From contig CANLOY010000002.1 of the NCBI GenBank assembly GCA_947493005.1, positions 310,001-374,000 on the forward strand: DNA of 64,000 nucleotides. The letters are read 5' to 3'. Origin of the DNA: an uncultured Roseivirga sp. Its GTDB lineage: Bacteria > Bacteroidota > Bacteroidia > Cytophagales > Cyclobacteriaceae. The notes under the pieces are model-generated. The model had not been told where the DNA came from. It searched no databases and was given only the letters and a program-made list of their open reading frames with translations. The position numbers were made by a program, and so were the translations under genes. How positions within the stretch are numbered: position 1 is the stretch's first letter; the number at the start of each line of letters is the position of its first letter. Below are positions 36,867 to 45,785 of this stretch, piece by piece.

Positions 36867-37766
36867 TTAACTCCTTGGGTGAAATTCTTGAATCACCTGC
36901 TTTAAGTAGTCTCTGTCCAAGTGGGTGTAGATTTCGGTTGTAGTGATTGATTCATGACCAAGCATTTCCTGAACTGCCCTAAGGTCTGCTCCTCCTTCAA
37001 TTAAATGTGTTGCGAAAGAATGTCTGAAAGTATGGGGGCTTATTGTTTTTTGTATTCCTGCCTTAGCAACAAGGTCTCTTATAACAATAAATACCATTTG
37101 TCTGGTAAGTTGTCTCCCTCTTCTGTTTAAGAACAAAAGACCTTCATGTCCCTGCTTGATATCCAAATGCACTCTTACTTCTTCCTGATACATCCTGATA
37201 TACTTAAGTGCTTCTCTGCCAACAGGCACAAGTCTTTCTTTATTTCCCTTACCAAAAACCCTTAAGAAGCCAACTTCAGCATGAATATTAGAAACCTTAA
37301 GTCCAACTAACTCTGACACCCTTAGTCCAGAACTATACAAAGTTTCGAGCATGGCCCTGTTGCGCATTCCTTCTGGGGTGGAATGATCTATAGCTGATAA
37401 AATCAGGTCAATCTCCTCTACACTTAGGGTATCAGGTAATTTTCTGCCCAATTTTGGTGCTTCAAGAAGCGTAGTCGGATCATCCTTTATTTCACCTTCA
37501 TAAACCATGAATTTATAAAACGACTTGAGACCAGATATAATTCTGGCCTGAGAAAAAGCACTCATCCCAAGATCATTTATCCACTCTATAAAGTTCTGTA
37601 ATTCAATAATAGAAATCTGTGTAGCGGCTACCTCCAGATTTGAGATTTCAAGAAACTGTTTTAGTTTTACTATGTCGTGAACATAGGCTTCAACCGAATT
37701 TGTACTAAGAGAACGTTCCAATTTCAGGTAGTTTTCATATTCCTGAATGTAAATATCCCAAGTCAT
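36867..37766 (-). CDS. xerD: Site-specific tyrosine recombinase XerD
   Basis: 299 residues from ATG 37766; a TTG two codons upstream is the only other choice. The N-terminal SAM-like DNA-binding domain (about 1-95) is followed by the catalytic domain. All catalytic residues are present: R149, K173, H245, R248, H271 and nucleophile Y280 (HTFRHSFATHL and LGHESITTTEIYTH). It resolves chromosome dimers at dif, activated by FtsK, encoded 2 kb upstream on the same strand. Length and motifs fit a chromosomal Xer protein, not an integrase. No integron or island surrounds it. XerC versus XerD is chosen by overall likeness only. Confidence 0.92.
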   Translation of the reverse strand: MTWDIYIQEYENYLKLERSLSTNSVEAYVHDIVKLKQFLEISNLEVAATQISIIELQNFIEWINDLGMSAFSQARIISGLKSFYKFMVYEGEIKDDPTTLLEAPKLGRKLPDTLSVEEIDLILSAIDHSTPEGMRNRAMLETLYSSGLRVSELVGLKVSNIHAEVGFLRVFGKGNKERLVPVGREALKYIRMYQEEVRVHLDIKQGHEGLLFLNRRGRQLTRQMVFIVIRDLVAKAGIQKTISPHTFRHSFATHLIEGGADLRAVQEMLGHESITTTEIYTHLDRDYLKQVIQEFHPRS

Positions 37767-37820
37767 GGCCAAGTATAAGCAAAACTCTGTTTAGAATCAG
37801 AATACACTAGTTTTATCCTT

Positions 37821-38255
37821 ATGAAAATAATAATTATCAACGGCCCCAACCTCAACCTTTTGGGAACCCGTGAAAAAACAATATATGGTAATCAGAATTT
37901 CGAATCTTATCTGGAGAAGCTCAAAGCTGAGTTTTCAGGCATTTCAATTGATTATTACCAAAGTAATGTGGAAGGCGAACTCATTAATAAACTACATGAA
38001 GTAGGTTTTAATTATGATGGAATTGTCTTTAACGGAGGAGGATACACCCATACTTCTGTTGCAATTTCAGATGCTATTGCTGCTATCAACACACCTGTTG
38101 TCGAAGTTCATATTTCGAACATTCATGCCCGTGAAGAGTTCAGACACCTTAGTTTAATCACTAAGGAATGTGCTGGTTTAATTACCGGCTTTGGACTATA
38201 TGGTTATAACATGGGCATCAATTACTTAATAGAAAATCAGACTCAAACAGAATAA
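37821..38255 (+). CDS. aroQ: 3-dehydroquinate dehydratase, type II
   Basis: 144-residue dodecameric enzyme of the shikimate pathway, converting 3-dehydroquinate to 3-dehydroshikimate. Type II signature residues: INGPNLNLLGTRE (6-18) with the flexible-lid Arg, the lid Tyr in IYG (21-23), FNGGGYTHTSVAISDAI, and EVHISNIHAREEFR with the catalytic His. It is divergent from xerD, an arrangement seen in many Bacteroidota, and 54 bases separate the starts. Firm assignment. Confidence 0.95.
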   Translation: MKIIIINGPNLNLLGTREKTIYGNQNFESYLEKLKAEFSGISIDYYQSNVEGELINKLHEVGFNYDGIVFNGGGYTHTSVAISDAIAAINTPVVEVHISNIHAREEFRHLSLITKECAGLITGFGLYGYNMGINYLIENQTQTE

Positions 38256-38284
38256 ACCTTATTGACCAACTAAATTTTACGACT

Positions 38285-38695
38285 ATGTTCAAACACAAGA
38301 AACTCACCAAAGTGTTTTTCACACTTTTTCTTGCCATTTTATCAGTACCTCTAGCCGCTCAAAGCCATGGAGATAGTGGCTCTGACAGCTTTAATGAAAT
38401 CTTTGGATTGATCGAACTTCCTTTCTTGATTATCGCCATCGTCTTTAGCTTTCTTACAGCCAAAAGATTAAAAGGTGGAAGGTTTGGCTCAGGTATGCAA
38501 TTACTTGCCTGGGGCTTTCTAATAATGGCAGTAGGTCATTTACACATGCAGGTAGACTCACTTTACAACTTCAATCTGTTTAATACATTATTAGGGAATA
38601 CTGGCGGAAGAGCCGCCTGGTTTATAGCACTGGTTGCTACCTGGGGTTTATCAGCTCTTGGTTTCTTGAAAATTTATAAAGCTAGTAACCTGTAA
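38285..38695 (+). CDS. Small membrane protein of unknown function
   Basis: 136 residues. An N-terminal signal-like helix (KVFFTLFLAILSVPLAAQ) is followed by three further TM segments (about 40-58, 70-88, 110-130), with a loop LHMQVDSLYNFN between the last two. A conserved-looking His sits in MAVGHLHMQ. I do not recognise a family. It follows aroQ by 29 bases. Confidence 0.65.
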   Translation: MFKHKKLTKVFFTLFLAILSVPLAAQSHGDSGSDSFNEIFGLIELPFLIIAIVFSFLTAKRLKGGRFGSGMQLLAWGFLIMAVGHLHMQVDSLYNFNLFNTLLGNTGGRAAWFIALVATWGLSALGFLKIYKASNL

Positions 38696-38696
38696 T

Positions 38697-39350
38697 TTGA
38701 AGTTAACTCCCCTCATTGGTAAAGTAACCTTATCCCGAGAGCTAACCCATGACCTCTCGGGAGTAGGGAGCTTTATGTCTGAAATGTTGGGACGAATAGA
38801 GCCATCCGAGCTTTTCAAAAATGAATTTGAAGAATTTGAAAAATCAGGTTCAAAACTAAAACTTCATACTTTCCCTGTTCTCTACAACGATTTTGAATCA
38901 CATTTTGATGGCAAAGAAAAACTCCTGCAAGAAGCGAGAATGAGATTCAGAGTGAGCTTCCCTTATCTCTCATCTCTACAAGAAGTATCGGTCTTTTTTA
39001 TTCCTCCAGATAAGCAACCCTGCATCATTACTTGTTTCTTTTTAAATGGGGTTCTAACAAGGGTTTTCGATGTTCAAGGAAAGAGTCCGACTCTTGTAAA
39101 CATGTATCAGCAAGTATCAGATTATTATCAGGCATGTCGACAAAACGAAAGTAGCTCCCAAGGTTGGGATCCTGACATTGAAGTTGCTTCAATGCCTACT
39201 GAATTATTTAACATGCTCATTCCCAACTTAGGAAAAGAACCTGTCCTGAATCTTTATCAAAGAATATTTGGGAAGCTAAGCACTAAATATTCAAGCCTTC
39301 CTTCTTTTCATTTTCTTCAAAATTCAATAGAAAAGTTTTTCACAAGCTGA
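38697..39350 (+). CDS. Conserved-looking protein of unknown function
   Basis: 217 residues starting at TTG 38697, two bases after the preceding stop; the first in-frame ATG is 27 codons in, and the region before it reads as normal protein. No signal peptide, TM or known motif is seen. The middle (LHTFPVLYNDFESHFDGKEKLLQEARMRFR) is charged and mixed alpha/beta. It follows the small membrane protein closely and could be its partner. Unknown function. Confidence 0.6.
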   Translation: MKLTPLIGKVTLSRELTHDLSGVGSFMSEMLGRIEPSELFKNEFEEFEKSGSKLKLHTFPVLYNDFESHFDGKEKLLQEARMRFRVSFPYLSSLQEVSVFFIPPDKQPCIITCFFLNGVLTRVFDVQGKSPTLVNMYQQVSDYYQACRQNESSSQGWDPDIEVASMPTELFNMLIPNLGKEPVLNLYQRIFGKLSTKYSSLPSFHFLQNSIEKFFTS

Positions 39351-39395
39351 TAAAAAGAGTTTTCAAAAATTAGAGCGCACTGTTTTCTAATTATC

Positions 39396-39403
39396 TAGCT
39401 TTG
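39396..39403 (+). promoter_or_regulatory. TAGCTTTG box upstream of the MarC-like gene
   Basis: TAGCTTTG matches TAnnTTTG and lies 16 bases before the ATG at 39420. No TTG is seen at -33, so it is a weak candidate. Confidence 0.35.
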
Positions 39404-39419
39404 TGAAAACACTAAAGCA

Positions 39420-39992
39420 ATGCTAAGTTTTAAGGCAATTCTCTCCGTATCGCTAATCTTATTTTCAGTTATCGATATACTGGGTTCTACTCCAATCATC
39501 ATCGACCTGAGAAAAAAGAATGGACACATTCAGTCTGGCAAAGCTACCTTAGCAGCGGGAATACTGATGATTCTGTTCCTATTTGTGGGAGATGACCTTT
39601 TAGGGCTATTCGGGATTGATGTAGGCTCTTTTGCCATTGCAGGTTCAATTGTCATGTTTATTTTGGGACTCGAAATGATATTGGGGCGTAATTTTTTCAA
39701 AAATGAACCCAACGCTGGCAATACTTCATCAATAGTACCCATTGCATTTCCTTTGATTGCAGGAGCGGGTACCTTGACTACTATCATCTCTATCAGAGCA
39801 GAATACAATGAATGGAATATTCTCATCGGTATTATAGTCAACCTGGCTTTTGTCTATTTGGTGTTAAAATCTACTAACTGGCTGGAGAAAAGAATTGGTG
39901 CTGCGGGACTCGGTGTTTTGCAAAAAGTCTTCGGAATTATTCTGCTATCCATTGCAATCAAGCTATTTAAAGACAACATTGTAAATCTATGA
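39420..39992 (+). CDS. MarC family integral membrane protein
   Basis: 190 residues with six predicted TM helices, the size and layout of the MarC family. The opening FSVIDILGSTPIIIDLRKK and the pattern LGLEMILGRNFFK followed by IAFPLIAGAGTLTTIIS are typical of MarC. E. coli MarC is not a multiple-antibiotic-resistance pump despite its name, and its substrate is not known. It overlaps rnhA by 4 bases (ATGA), so the two are coupled. Confidence 0.85.
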   Translation: MLSFKAILSVSLILFSVIDILGSTPIIIDLRKKNGHIQSGKATLAAGILMILFLFVGDDLLGLFGIDVGSFAIAGSIVMFILGLEMILGRNFFKNEPNAGNTSSIVPIAFPLIAGAGTLTTIISIRAEYNEWNILIGIIVNLAFVYLVLKSTNWLEKRIGAAGLGVLQKVFGIILLSIAIKLFKDNIVNL

Positions 39993-40447
39993 TCATAATA
40001 TATACTGACGGTTCTTCAAGAGGCAACCCTGGGCCCGGAGGCTATGGCACAGTAATGAAGTACAAAGAACACCGTAAGGAGATGTCTGAGGGCTTTAGAA
40101 AAACTACAAACAATAGAATGGAGTTACTTGCTGTGATCATTGGCCTTGAAAGCCTCAAGGTAGAGCAAGCTAATGTTAAAGTATATTCAGACTCTAAGTA
40201 TGTAATTGATTCGGTAGAAAAAGGGTGGCTTTGGAACTGGATCAAAAAGGATTTCAAAGGCAAAAAAAACAAAGACCTTTGGCTACGATTTGCCAATGTG
40301 TATAAAAAACACAGAGTAAGCTTTCAGTGGGTTAAAGGGCATGCTGGAATCCCAGAAAACGAACGGTGCGACCAACTGGCTGTAGAGGCAGCAGAAAGTG
40401 GAGATCATAAAATTGATGAAGGATTTGAATCAGGTTTATACTCTTAA
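39989..40447 (+). CDS. rnhA: Ribonuclease HI
   Basis: 152-residue endonuclease that cuts the RNA strand of RNA-DNA hybrids, acting in replication and R-loop removal. The four catalytic acids are in place: D7 (IIYTDGSSRGNPG), E45 (MELLAVI), D68 (YSDSKYVI) and D128 (CDQLA). The basic protrusion with WLWNWIKKDFKGKK is present, as in E. coli type HI. It is coupled to the MarC-like gene. Confidence 0.94.
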   Translation: MIIIYTDGSSRGNPGPGGYGTVMKYKEHRKEMSEGFRKTTNNRMELLAVIIGLESLKVEQANVKVYSDSKYVIDSVEKGWLWNWIKKDFKGKKNKDLWLRFANVYKKHRVSFQWVKGHAGIPENERCDQLAVEAAESGDHKIDEGFESGLYS

Positions 40448-40456
40448 AACACGCTA

Positions 40457-41164
40457 TTGCCTAACTCCTACTTTCAATTCAAACAATTTAGAATAGACCA
40501 GCAGGTAGCTGGTATGAAAGTCACAACCGATGGTTGTTTGTTTGGTGCTTTAATTGAGCCGATCCAGAGTGGAAACATCCTTGATATTGGTACAGGCACT
40601 GGTCTTCTTGCGCTAATGATTGCTCAAAGAATCAATGTAGCCATTGATGCTATTGAGATTCAAAAAGAAGTTGCACAACAAGCCACCGATAATATTCTGG
40701 CATCCCCTTGGACAAACCAGATAGAGGTAATCCATAAAAGCCTGCAAGAGTTCACCCCTCAAAAAAAATACAAGCAGATAGTTTGTAACCCACCGTTTTT
40801 CAAGAATAGCTTCAAAGGTGATTCTGAGCAAAAAAACACAGCCATTCATGACCACCTATTACCAATGGAAATATTGCTCAGTAAAAGCTTAGCGCTACTC
40901 GAGTCAGATGGAAACATCTGGGTAATGTACCCTGAGTATGAGGCTGGATTGTTCGAAACTATGGCAAATGATAATGATCTATACCTAATCAAGAAAACCA
41001 ATATACACAACACACAAAACGCTCCGGTTTTCAGGGTTATTTCAAGCTTTGGAAAAACTCCAGTTAAATCACCACTTCACAATAGCATAGTTATCAAGAA
41101 GGCAAACAATGAGTACACGGAAGCTTTTATCCACTTACTCAAAGACTATTACTTGCATCTTTAG
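40457..41164 (+). CDS. tRNA1(Val) adenine-N6-methyltransferase-like protein (TrmN6/YfiC family)
   Basis: 235-residue SAM-dependent methyltransferase. SAM motif I is ILDIGTGTGLLALM (41-54) and the NPPF motif is N111PPF, typical of N6-adenine methylation. The opening FQFKQFRIDQQVAGMKVTTDGCLFGAL matches the TrmN6 group, which methylates A37 of tRNA1(Val). The TTG at 40457 is the start, after rnhA by 9 bases. A different RNA substrate remains possible. Confidence 0.85.
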   Translation: MPNSYFQFKQFRIDQQVAGMKVTTDGCLFGALIEPIQSGNILDIGTGTGLLALMIAQRINVAIDAIEIQKEVAQQATDNILASPWTNQIEVIHKSLQEFTPQKKYKQIVCNPPFFKNSFKGDSEQKNTAIHDHLLPMEILLSKSLALLESDGNIWVMYPEYEAGLFETMANDNDLYLIKKTNIHNTQNAPVFRVISSFGKTPVKSPLHNSIVIKKANNEYTEAFIHLLKDYYLHL

Positions 41165-41176
41165 ATTAGTGGTCCA

Positions 41177-41208
41177 TTTGTAGCACCTCAATAATTCTGA
41201 TATCTTGC
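41177..41208 (+). promoter_or_regulatory. Candidate promoter of the glucokinase gene
   Basis: TTTG at 41177-41180 and TATCTTGC at 41201-41208 are separated by 20 bases, close to the Bacteroidota spacing. The -7 box differs from the consensus by its last two bases. The ATG follows at 41227. Confidence 0.45.
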
Positions 41209-41226
41209 GAGCTTTCTGAATTTACC

Positions 41227-41970
41227 ATGGACATACTTGGAATAGACATTGGAGGTAGCGGTATTAAAGGCGCCATTGTAGACACGCAAAAAGGTCACCT
41301 CATTTCAGATCGATTTCGAATACCTACACCAGAAGGCAGAATGCCAAATGATATGGCCGAAGCAGTAAGCCAAATCCAGGAGCATTTTAATTGGAACGAT
41401 AATATCGGTATTGCTTTTCCTACAGTAGTAGTAAATGGAAAAGCAAAACACTATGGCAATTTAGATCCCAGTTGGAAAGGATTGCAAATAGATGATTTGC
41501 TTAGAGAACACTGCCACCAAACCTGTAATATCATTAATGATGCCGATGCCGCGGGAATGGCCGAAATCAAGTATGGAGCCGGTAGACATCACTCCGGTCT
41601 GGTATTAATGATAACCATAGGCACAGGCCTGGGAAGCGGGCTATTCTATGATGGTGTTTTGATCCCCAATTTGGAATTGGGCCATATGCTTTATAAAGAT
41701 GAAAAGCTAGTAGAATACTATGCGGCTAACTCTGCTCGGAAAAGGGAAAAACTGAGTTTTGACGAATGGGGGAAAAGACTAAATGAATTTCTGGCCTATG
41801 CCGAACACATTATCAACCCTGATTTTATCATTCTTGGAGGGGGTGTCAGTAAACATATTCACAAGTACCGCGATCAGATACAAATTAGAACCCCATTTGT
41901 AGTTGGTGAAAAAGAAAACAACTCTGGTATTATAGGAGCTGCAGCATACGCTGCAGACCATCATAAGTGA
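41227..41970 (+). CDS. ppgK: Polyphosphate glucokinase (ROK family)
   Basis: 247-residue sugar kinase. The ATP/phosphate motif is LGIDIGGSGIKGAI (4-17) and the adjacent sugar-site residues are in NDADAAGMAEIKYG. The length (about 250 aa, lacking the usual ROK zinc motif) and the order of motifs match the polyphosphate-dependent glucokinases, which phosphorylate glucose with polyP or ATP. It has its own promoter. Its last 10 bases overlap the end of the convergent gene at 41961. Confidence 0.85.
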   Translation: MDILGIDIGGSGIKGAIVDTQKGHLISDRFRIPTPEGRMPNDMAEAVSQIQEHFNWNDNIGIAFPTVVVNGKAKHYGNLDPSWKGLQIDDLLREHCHQTCNIINDADAAGMAEIKYGAGRHHSGLVLMITIGTGLGSGLFYDGVLIPNLELGHMLYKDEKLVEYYAANSARKREKLSFDEWGKRLNEFLAYAEHIINPDFIILGGGVSKHIHKYRDQIQIRTPFVVGEKENNSGIIGAAAYAADHHK

Positions 41971-42635
41971 TCTAACATTAGTTTTAATTCAGGAAGTTGT
42001 TTTTCATCAAAAACAATTTCCCCTTTGTTGAGAAACCTCTGCATACCCAACATAACATCATAGTTAGGTTGATGCAAGTGCTTAGGTATTTTATATATCC
42101 TGGCATCTTTTCTATCAAATGGAGTTACCACTTTAGATTTAAATAAATAAGGCATTAAAATTTTAGAGCAACTGAAGGCTATACGTTCAAACTCATGTTC
42201 TTCAAAATGCTTTGCTAGTCTCTCATTAATGTTTTCAAAGAACTCTAATGTTTTAGCCAATCTGACTCTCGAACCCGCTCTGGATTTTCCTTTAGTTTTT
42301 AAGTGTTTAATCTGGCTCTTCCCTTGCTTCTTTCTAACCATATAAGCTGTCAACACTTTGTGCTCCAGGCAATCCCCTCCACTAAAAACACCGATACTGG
42401 CACTTCCGGTTTGTACCAACACCATAATGTACTTGCCATTAGAAGGGTAAGGAACAAAGCCCTCATTATCGAAGTTCAAAGTAATTGGCAGTCTCAACTG
42501 CGCCTCTCCCCTTTCCTTCGATATAGTTAACTGGTGTTTCTCAAAATCATACTCCATTTTCCAATCAGCCTCACTTAGAAGCTTAAAAAACGCTAGTGTC
42601 TCTGATTGGTTAAGAAATTTTCGATAATGATCCAC
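41961..42635 (-). CDS. Vms1-like release factor (bacteroidetal VLRF1 domain), candidate ribosome-rescue factor
   Basis: 224 residues, GTG start at 42635. The centre matches the eRF1-like VLRF1 domain of yeast Vms1 and human ANKZF1: AYMVRKKQGKSQ (97-108) against the known RxKxG(G)SQ loop, and KGKSRAGSRVRL (115-126) against the SAGxxLRR stretch. In Vms1 the Gln of the GSQ loop hydrolyses peptidyl-tRNA on split large ribosomal subunits; the equivalent residue here is Q108. The rest (KYIMVLVQTGSASIGVF, then a second alpha/beta part) fits the fold. A bacteroidetal group (bVLRF1) has been described in Pfam, as I recall. Substrate and partner are unknown; release of stalled chains is inference. It converges with ppgK. 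Confidence 0.75.
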   Translation of the reverse strand: MDHYRKFLNQSETLAFFKLLSEADWKMEYDFEKHQLTISKERGEAQLRLPITLNFDNEGFVPYPSNGKYIMVLVQTGSASIGVFSGGDCLEHKVLTAYMVRKKQGKSQIKHLKTKGKSRAGSRVRLAKTLEFFENINERLAKHFEEHEFERIAFSCSKILMPYLFKSKVVTPFDRKDARIYKIPKHLHQPNYDVMLGMQRFLNKGEIVFDEKQLPELKLMLDHL

Positions 42636-42756
42636 GAGACAATTATGTACATTTTAGATTAAAAAACACAGTCTTTGCTCCCCTAACGCTAATAGTTAAT
42701 TTTACGAGCGGTTTCTTATAACAAGTATTTGCGCATCGCGTTACCTACTTGATCTC

Positions 42757-45111
42757 ATGGCCAGAAAGAAAAAGAAAAAACTAAAAGTACTAAAGTGGAT
42801 ATTGGCGCTTTTTGCCATATCCGTGGCAAGTCTGTTTGCATTCTATTTAAGTGTGCGATGGGAGCTATGGGAACCTCTGCCTTCAGAACAACAGCTTTCT
42901 AATATCAGGCAAAGTGAGGCCACTGAAATTTTTGCCAGCCAGGGAGAGTTGCTAGGAAAATACTTCATCTTTGACAGACAACCGGTTGAGTACGCGGAGA
43001 TTCCAGAGCATCTAATCAATGCCTTAATTGCTACAGAAGATGCACGATTCTACCAACACAATGGAGTAGACAGAAGAAGTCTGCTCAGGGTTATTTTTAA
43101 AACCATTCTGTTAAGAGATGAATCGTCCGGAGGAGGAAGTACCATTTCTCAGCAGTTAATCAAGAATCTGTACCCACGGAAAAATCATGGTGTTTTCACC
43201 ATGCCGGTTACCAAAACAAAAGAAGCCATTCTGGCCACACGACTGGAAAAGATTTATTCCAAAGAGGAGATCCTTACGCTCTATTTAAACACTGTTCCAT
43301 TTGGAGACAACACCTTTGGTATTGAAAGTGCAGCTGAAAAGTTCTTCGGTAAGGCTGCTTCAGACCTAAACCTTGAAGAATCTGCAGTAATAGTAGGTAT
43401 GTTAAAAGCATCTTACAATTACAACCCTCGTTTGTTTCCCGATAGGTCGGTTAAGAGAAGAAATGTCGTGCTTAAACAAATGGAGAAGTACAACTACCTA
43501 ACAGCCGAAGAGTATGGCATTACCTCCAAAGAGCCTCTAACGCTTGATTATACTCCCTTTAATCATAAAGATGGTATTGCACCTTATTTCAGAGCTTCAC
43601 TGCGACAAAAAGTACAAAACTGGTTACAAGAATACAATGACTCCACGGGTAGTGATTACAACCTATTCACAAGCGGCCTGAAAATATACACCACACTGGA
43701 TTTTGAAATGCAGAAGCTAGCAGAAGAAGCTATGGTCACTCACTTGACAGCCCTACAAAAAGATTTTGAAACCAGTTATGGGAACAACGCACCATGGATA
43801 AAAAACAAAGCTATACTAAACGATGCCTTAGAGTCCTCTCATGTTTACAAGAAATTAAAAGATAAGGGGCTTTCAGAAAAGCAAATTATAGACTCCCTTA
43901 GCATCAAACACAATGTGGAACTCTGGGATTGGAGTGGTAAAAAAATTGTGAAAGCAAGCACTCTTGACAGCATAAGACACTATCAGAAGTTTATCAATGC
44001 TGGAGTACTTTCAGTAGATCCATTCTCAGGAGAAATCAAAACCTGGGTAGGTGGAATTGACTACGAGCACTTTCAGTATGACCACGTAAGACAGAGTAAA
44101 CGTCAGGTTGGTTCTACCTTTAAACCAATTGTCTATGCTACGGCATTGGAAAACGGGGTCAAGCCATGCAAATTCTATTCGGCTCGTCAGGTTACCTATG
44201 CCAATTATAACAACTGGACACCTGTCAATTCTGGAGGTGATGACTATGACAAGCAATACGCTATGAAAACCGCACTGAGTAAATCAGTGAATACCGTAGC
44301 AGTAAAAGTGATGGAAGACGGTGGTATCAACAATGTAATTGATCTGGCTTACCAAATGGGCATTACATCAGAAATTCCCGAGCTCCCCTCAATAGCACTT
44401 GGCGTTGCCGAAATCAGTGTATTGGAATTGGCTGAAGCATATACTAGTTTTTTAAACAGAGGCAAGCCTTCCACCCCATTCTTTATTCGAAGAATTGAAA
44501 ACGGTAAGAGGGAAGTACTTGCAGAATTTAAACCTCAAGTAGCTGAAGAACCTGTATTTTCTGAAACCACTCGTCAGTTGATGATTGAAATGATGAAGGG
44601 AGTAATTGAAGAAGGAACAGGAAGGAGATTGCGATGGAAATATGGTTTGAAAAACGATATAGCTGGAAAAACCGGCACCACTCAAGACAATAAGGATGGA
44701 TGGTTTGTTGGCTTGACTCCTAGACTTCTTACGGTAACCTGGGTAGGTGCCGATGATCACAGAATAGGTTTTAGAACTACTGCTATGGGACAGGGCGCCA
44801 ATTCAGCACTCCCTATTTTTGGGCTAATGCAACAGAAAATGGTAGCCGACCCTGGTTTTGACCGTTATACTGCTTCTCGTTTCCCTCCTCCTTCTACGGC
44901 TATTCTGAATGCGCTCAATTGCGCTCCAGAAAAGAAAAACGGGCTTTTAAATCGTGTTTTCACAGATAATGAAAAACCTAAAGTCACCCGATTTAAATAC
45001 GAAGCACAGACTGTCACACCAAAGAAAAAGGAAGGCATACTCAAAAAAATTGGCAACCTCTTTAAACGCAAAGACAAGAAAAAGAAGAAGAGGAAAAGGG
45101 ATAAGGGGTGA
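42757..45111 (+). CDS. Class A penicillin-binding protein (PBP1A-type transglycosylase/transpeptidase)
   Basis: 784-residue bifunctional peptidoglycan synthase. A lysine-rich N-terminus is followed by one TM helix (about 12-30). The GT51 transglycosylase domain has catalytic E94 (ATEDARFYQHNGVD) and GGGSTISQQLIKNL. The transpeptidase domain has SxxK at S453-K456 (STFK), SVN at 510-512 and KTG at 638-640. A C-terminal highly basic tail (KKKKRKRDK) follows. It acts at the inner membrane and periplasm. It is transcribed alone; nothing in its context points to a second function. Confidence 0.94.
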   Translation: MARKKKKKLKVLKWILALFAISVASLFAFYLSVRWELWEPLPSEQQLSNIRQSEATEIFASQGELLGKYFIFDRQPVEYAEIPEHLINALIATEDARFYQHNGVDRRSLLRVIFKTILLRDESSGGGSTISQQLIKNLYPRKNHGVFTMPVTKTKEAILATRLEKIYSKEEILTLYLNTVPFGDNTFGIESAAEKFFGKAASDLNLEESAVIVGMLKASYNYNPRLFPDRSVKRRNVVLKQMEKYNYLTAEEYGITSKEPLTLDYTPFNHKDGIAPYFRASLRQKVQNWLQEYNDSTGSDYNLFTSGLKIYTTLDFEMQKLAEEAMVTHLTALQKDFETSYGNNAPWIKNKAILNDALESSHVYKKLKDKGLSEKQIIDSLSIKHNVELWDWSGKKIVKASTLDSIRHYQKFINAGVLSVDPFSGEIKTWVGGIDYEHFQYDHVRQSKRQVGSTFKPIVYATALENGVKPCKFYSARQVTYANYNNWTPVNSGGDDYDKQYAMKTALSKSVNTVAVKVMEDGGINNVIDLAYQMGITSEIPELPSIALGVAEISVLELAEAYTSFLNRGKPSTPFFIRRIENGKREVLAEFKPQVAEEPVFSETTRQLMIEMMKGVIEEGTGRRLRWKYGLKNDIAGKTGTTQDNKDGWFVGLTPRLLTVTWVGADDHRIGFRTTAMGQGANSALPIFGLMQQKMVADPGFDRYTASRFPPPSTAILNALNCAPEKKNGLLNRVFTDNEKPKVTRFKYEAQTVTPKKKEGILKKIGNLFKRKDKKKKKRKRDKG

Positions 45112-45191
45112 AACCTGTCAGATCAAAGCACTCTTTTAATGAGCCAAAAAACAGCTCAAACTCCATTGCTATGTATTCGTAGATAAGAAGA

Positions 45192-45776
45192 ATGAGTATC
45201 AAATCCGCAATAGTATTCTTTAGTCTAATTACCCTAATTGGCTGCAGACAGAAGTCTCTACTCACCGATTCAAGTGGCTATACCTATCCAATAAAAAAAT
45301 ATGGAGAAACAGTCTGGATGACTAAAAACCTGAAAGTGAAGCAAGACAGTTTGGGTAATGCCATAAAGTATTTTTCCCCCAACAATGATTCAACTAACAC
45401 TTCATCTTTCGGGCTGCTTTATGATTATGAAACTGCTTGTAAGATTTGCCCAAGCGGATGGAGGCTTCCAACAAACGAAGATTGGGAGGCACTTTTTAAG
45501 CTAAATGAAGTTAACATAGCTGGCAACTTCAAAGACAACAACTATTGGGCTGAAGAAAAAAACTCGAACAACAGTGGATTTTCAGTTAGGCCAGCAGGCT
45601 ATGGTAATAATGGAGAGCACAACAACAACTTTGAAGCTAGTGCCATACTCTGGTCTTCGACAAAGGAAAATGAGCACTTCATTTGGACTTATATCTTAGA
45701 AAAAGGGAAAGATTCTATCCGAGTTGCCTCACAGCATCCCGAGTACGCATTCTCTGTCAGGTGTGTGAAAAAGTAG
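45192..45776 (+). CDS. FISUMP-domain lipoprotein
   Basis: 194-residue lipoprotein; the lipobox LIGC puts the acylated Cys at C18. The rest is the Fibrobacter succinogenes major paralogous domain: TYPIKKYGETVWMTKNLKVKQD, LLYDYETACKICPSGWRLPTNEDWEALF and a final SFAVRC-like FSVRCVKK. FISUMP proteins are envelope proteins of Bacteroidota and relatives, and their function is not established. It lies between the PBP gene and a convergent dehydrogenase gene. Confidence 0.8.
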   Translation: MSIKSAIVFFSLITLIGCRQKSLLTDSSGYTYPIKKYGETVWMTKNLKVKQDSLGNAIKYFSPNNDSTNTSSFGLLYDYETACKICPSGWRLPTNEDWEALFKLNEVNIAGNFKDNNYWAEEKNSNNSGFSVRPAGYGNNGEHNNNFEASAILWSSTKENEHFIWTYILEKGKDSIRVASQHPEYAFSVRCVKK

Positions 45777-45785
45777 CTAGACAGC

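Noticed and set aside
36867-37766. xerD as a mobile-element integrase
   Set aside because: Its length and motifs, and the nearby ftsK, fit chromosome-dimer resolution; there are no island borders.
45112-45191. Hairpin TGAGC...GCTCA between the PBP and FISUMP genes
   Set aside because: The stem is only 5 bp and there is no T-run.
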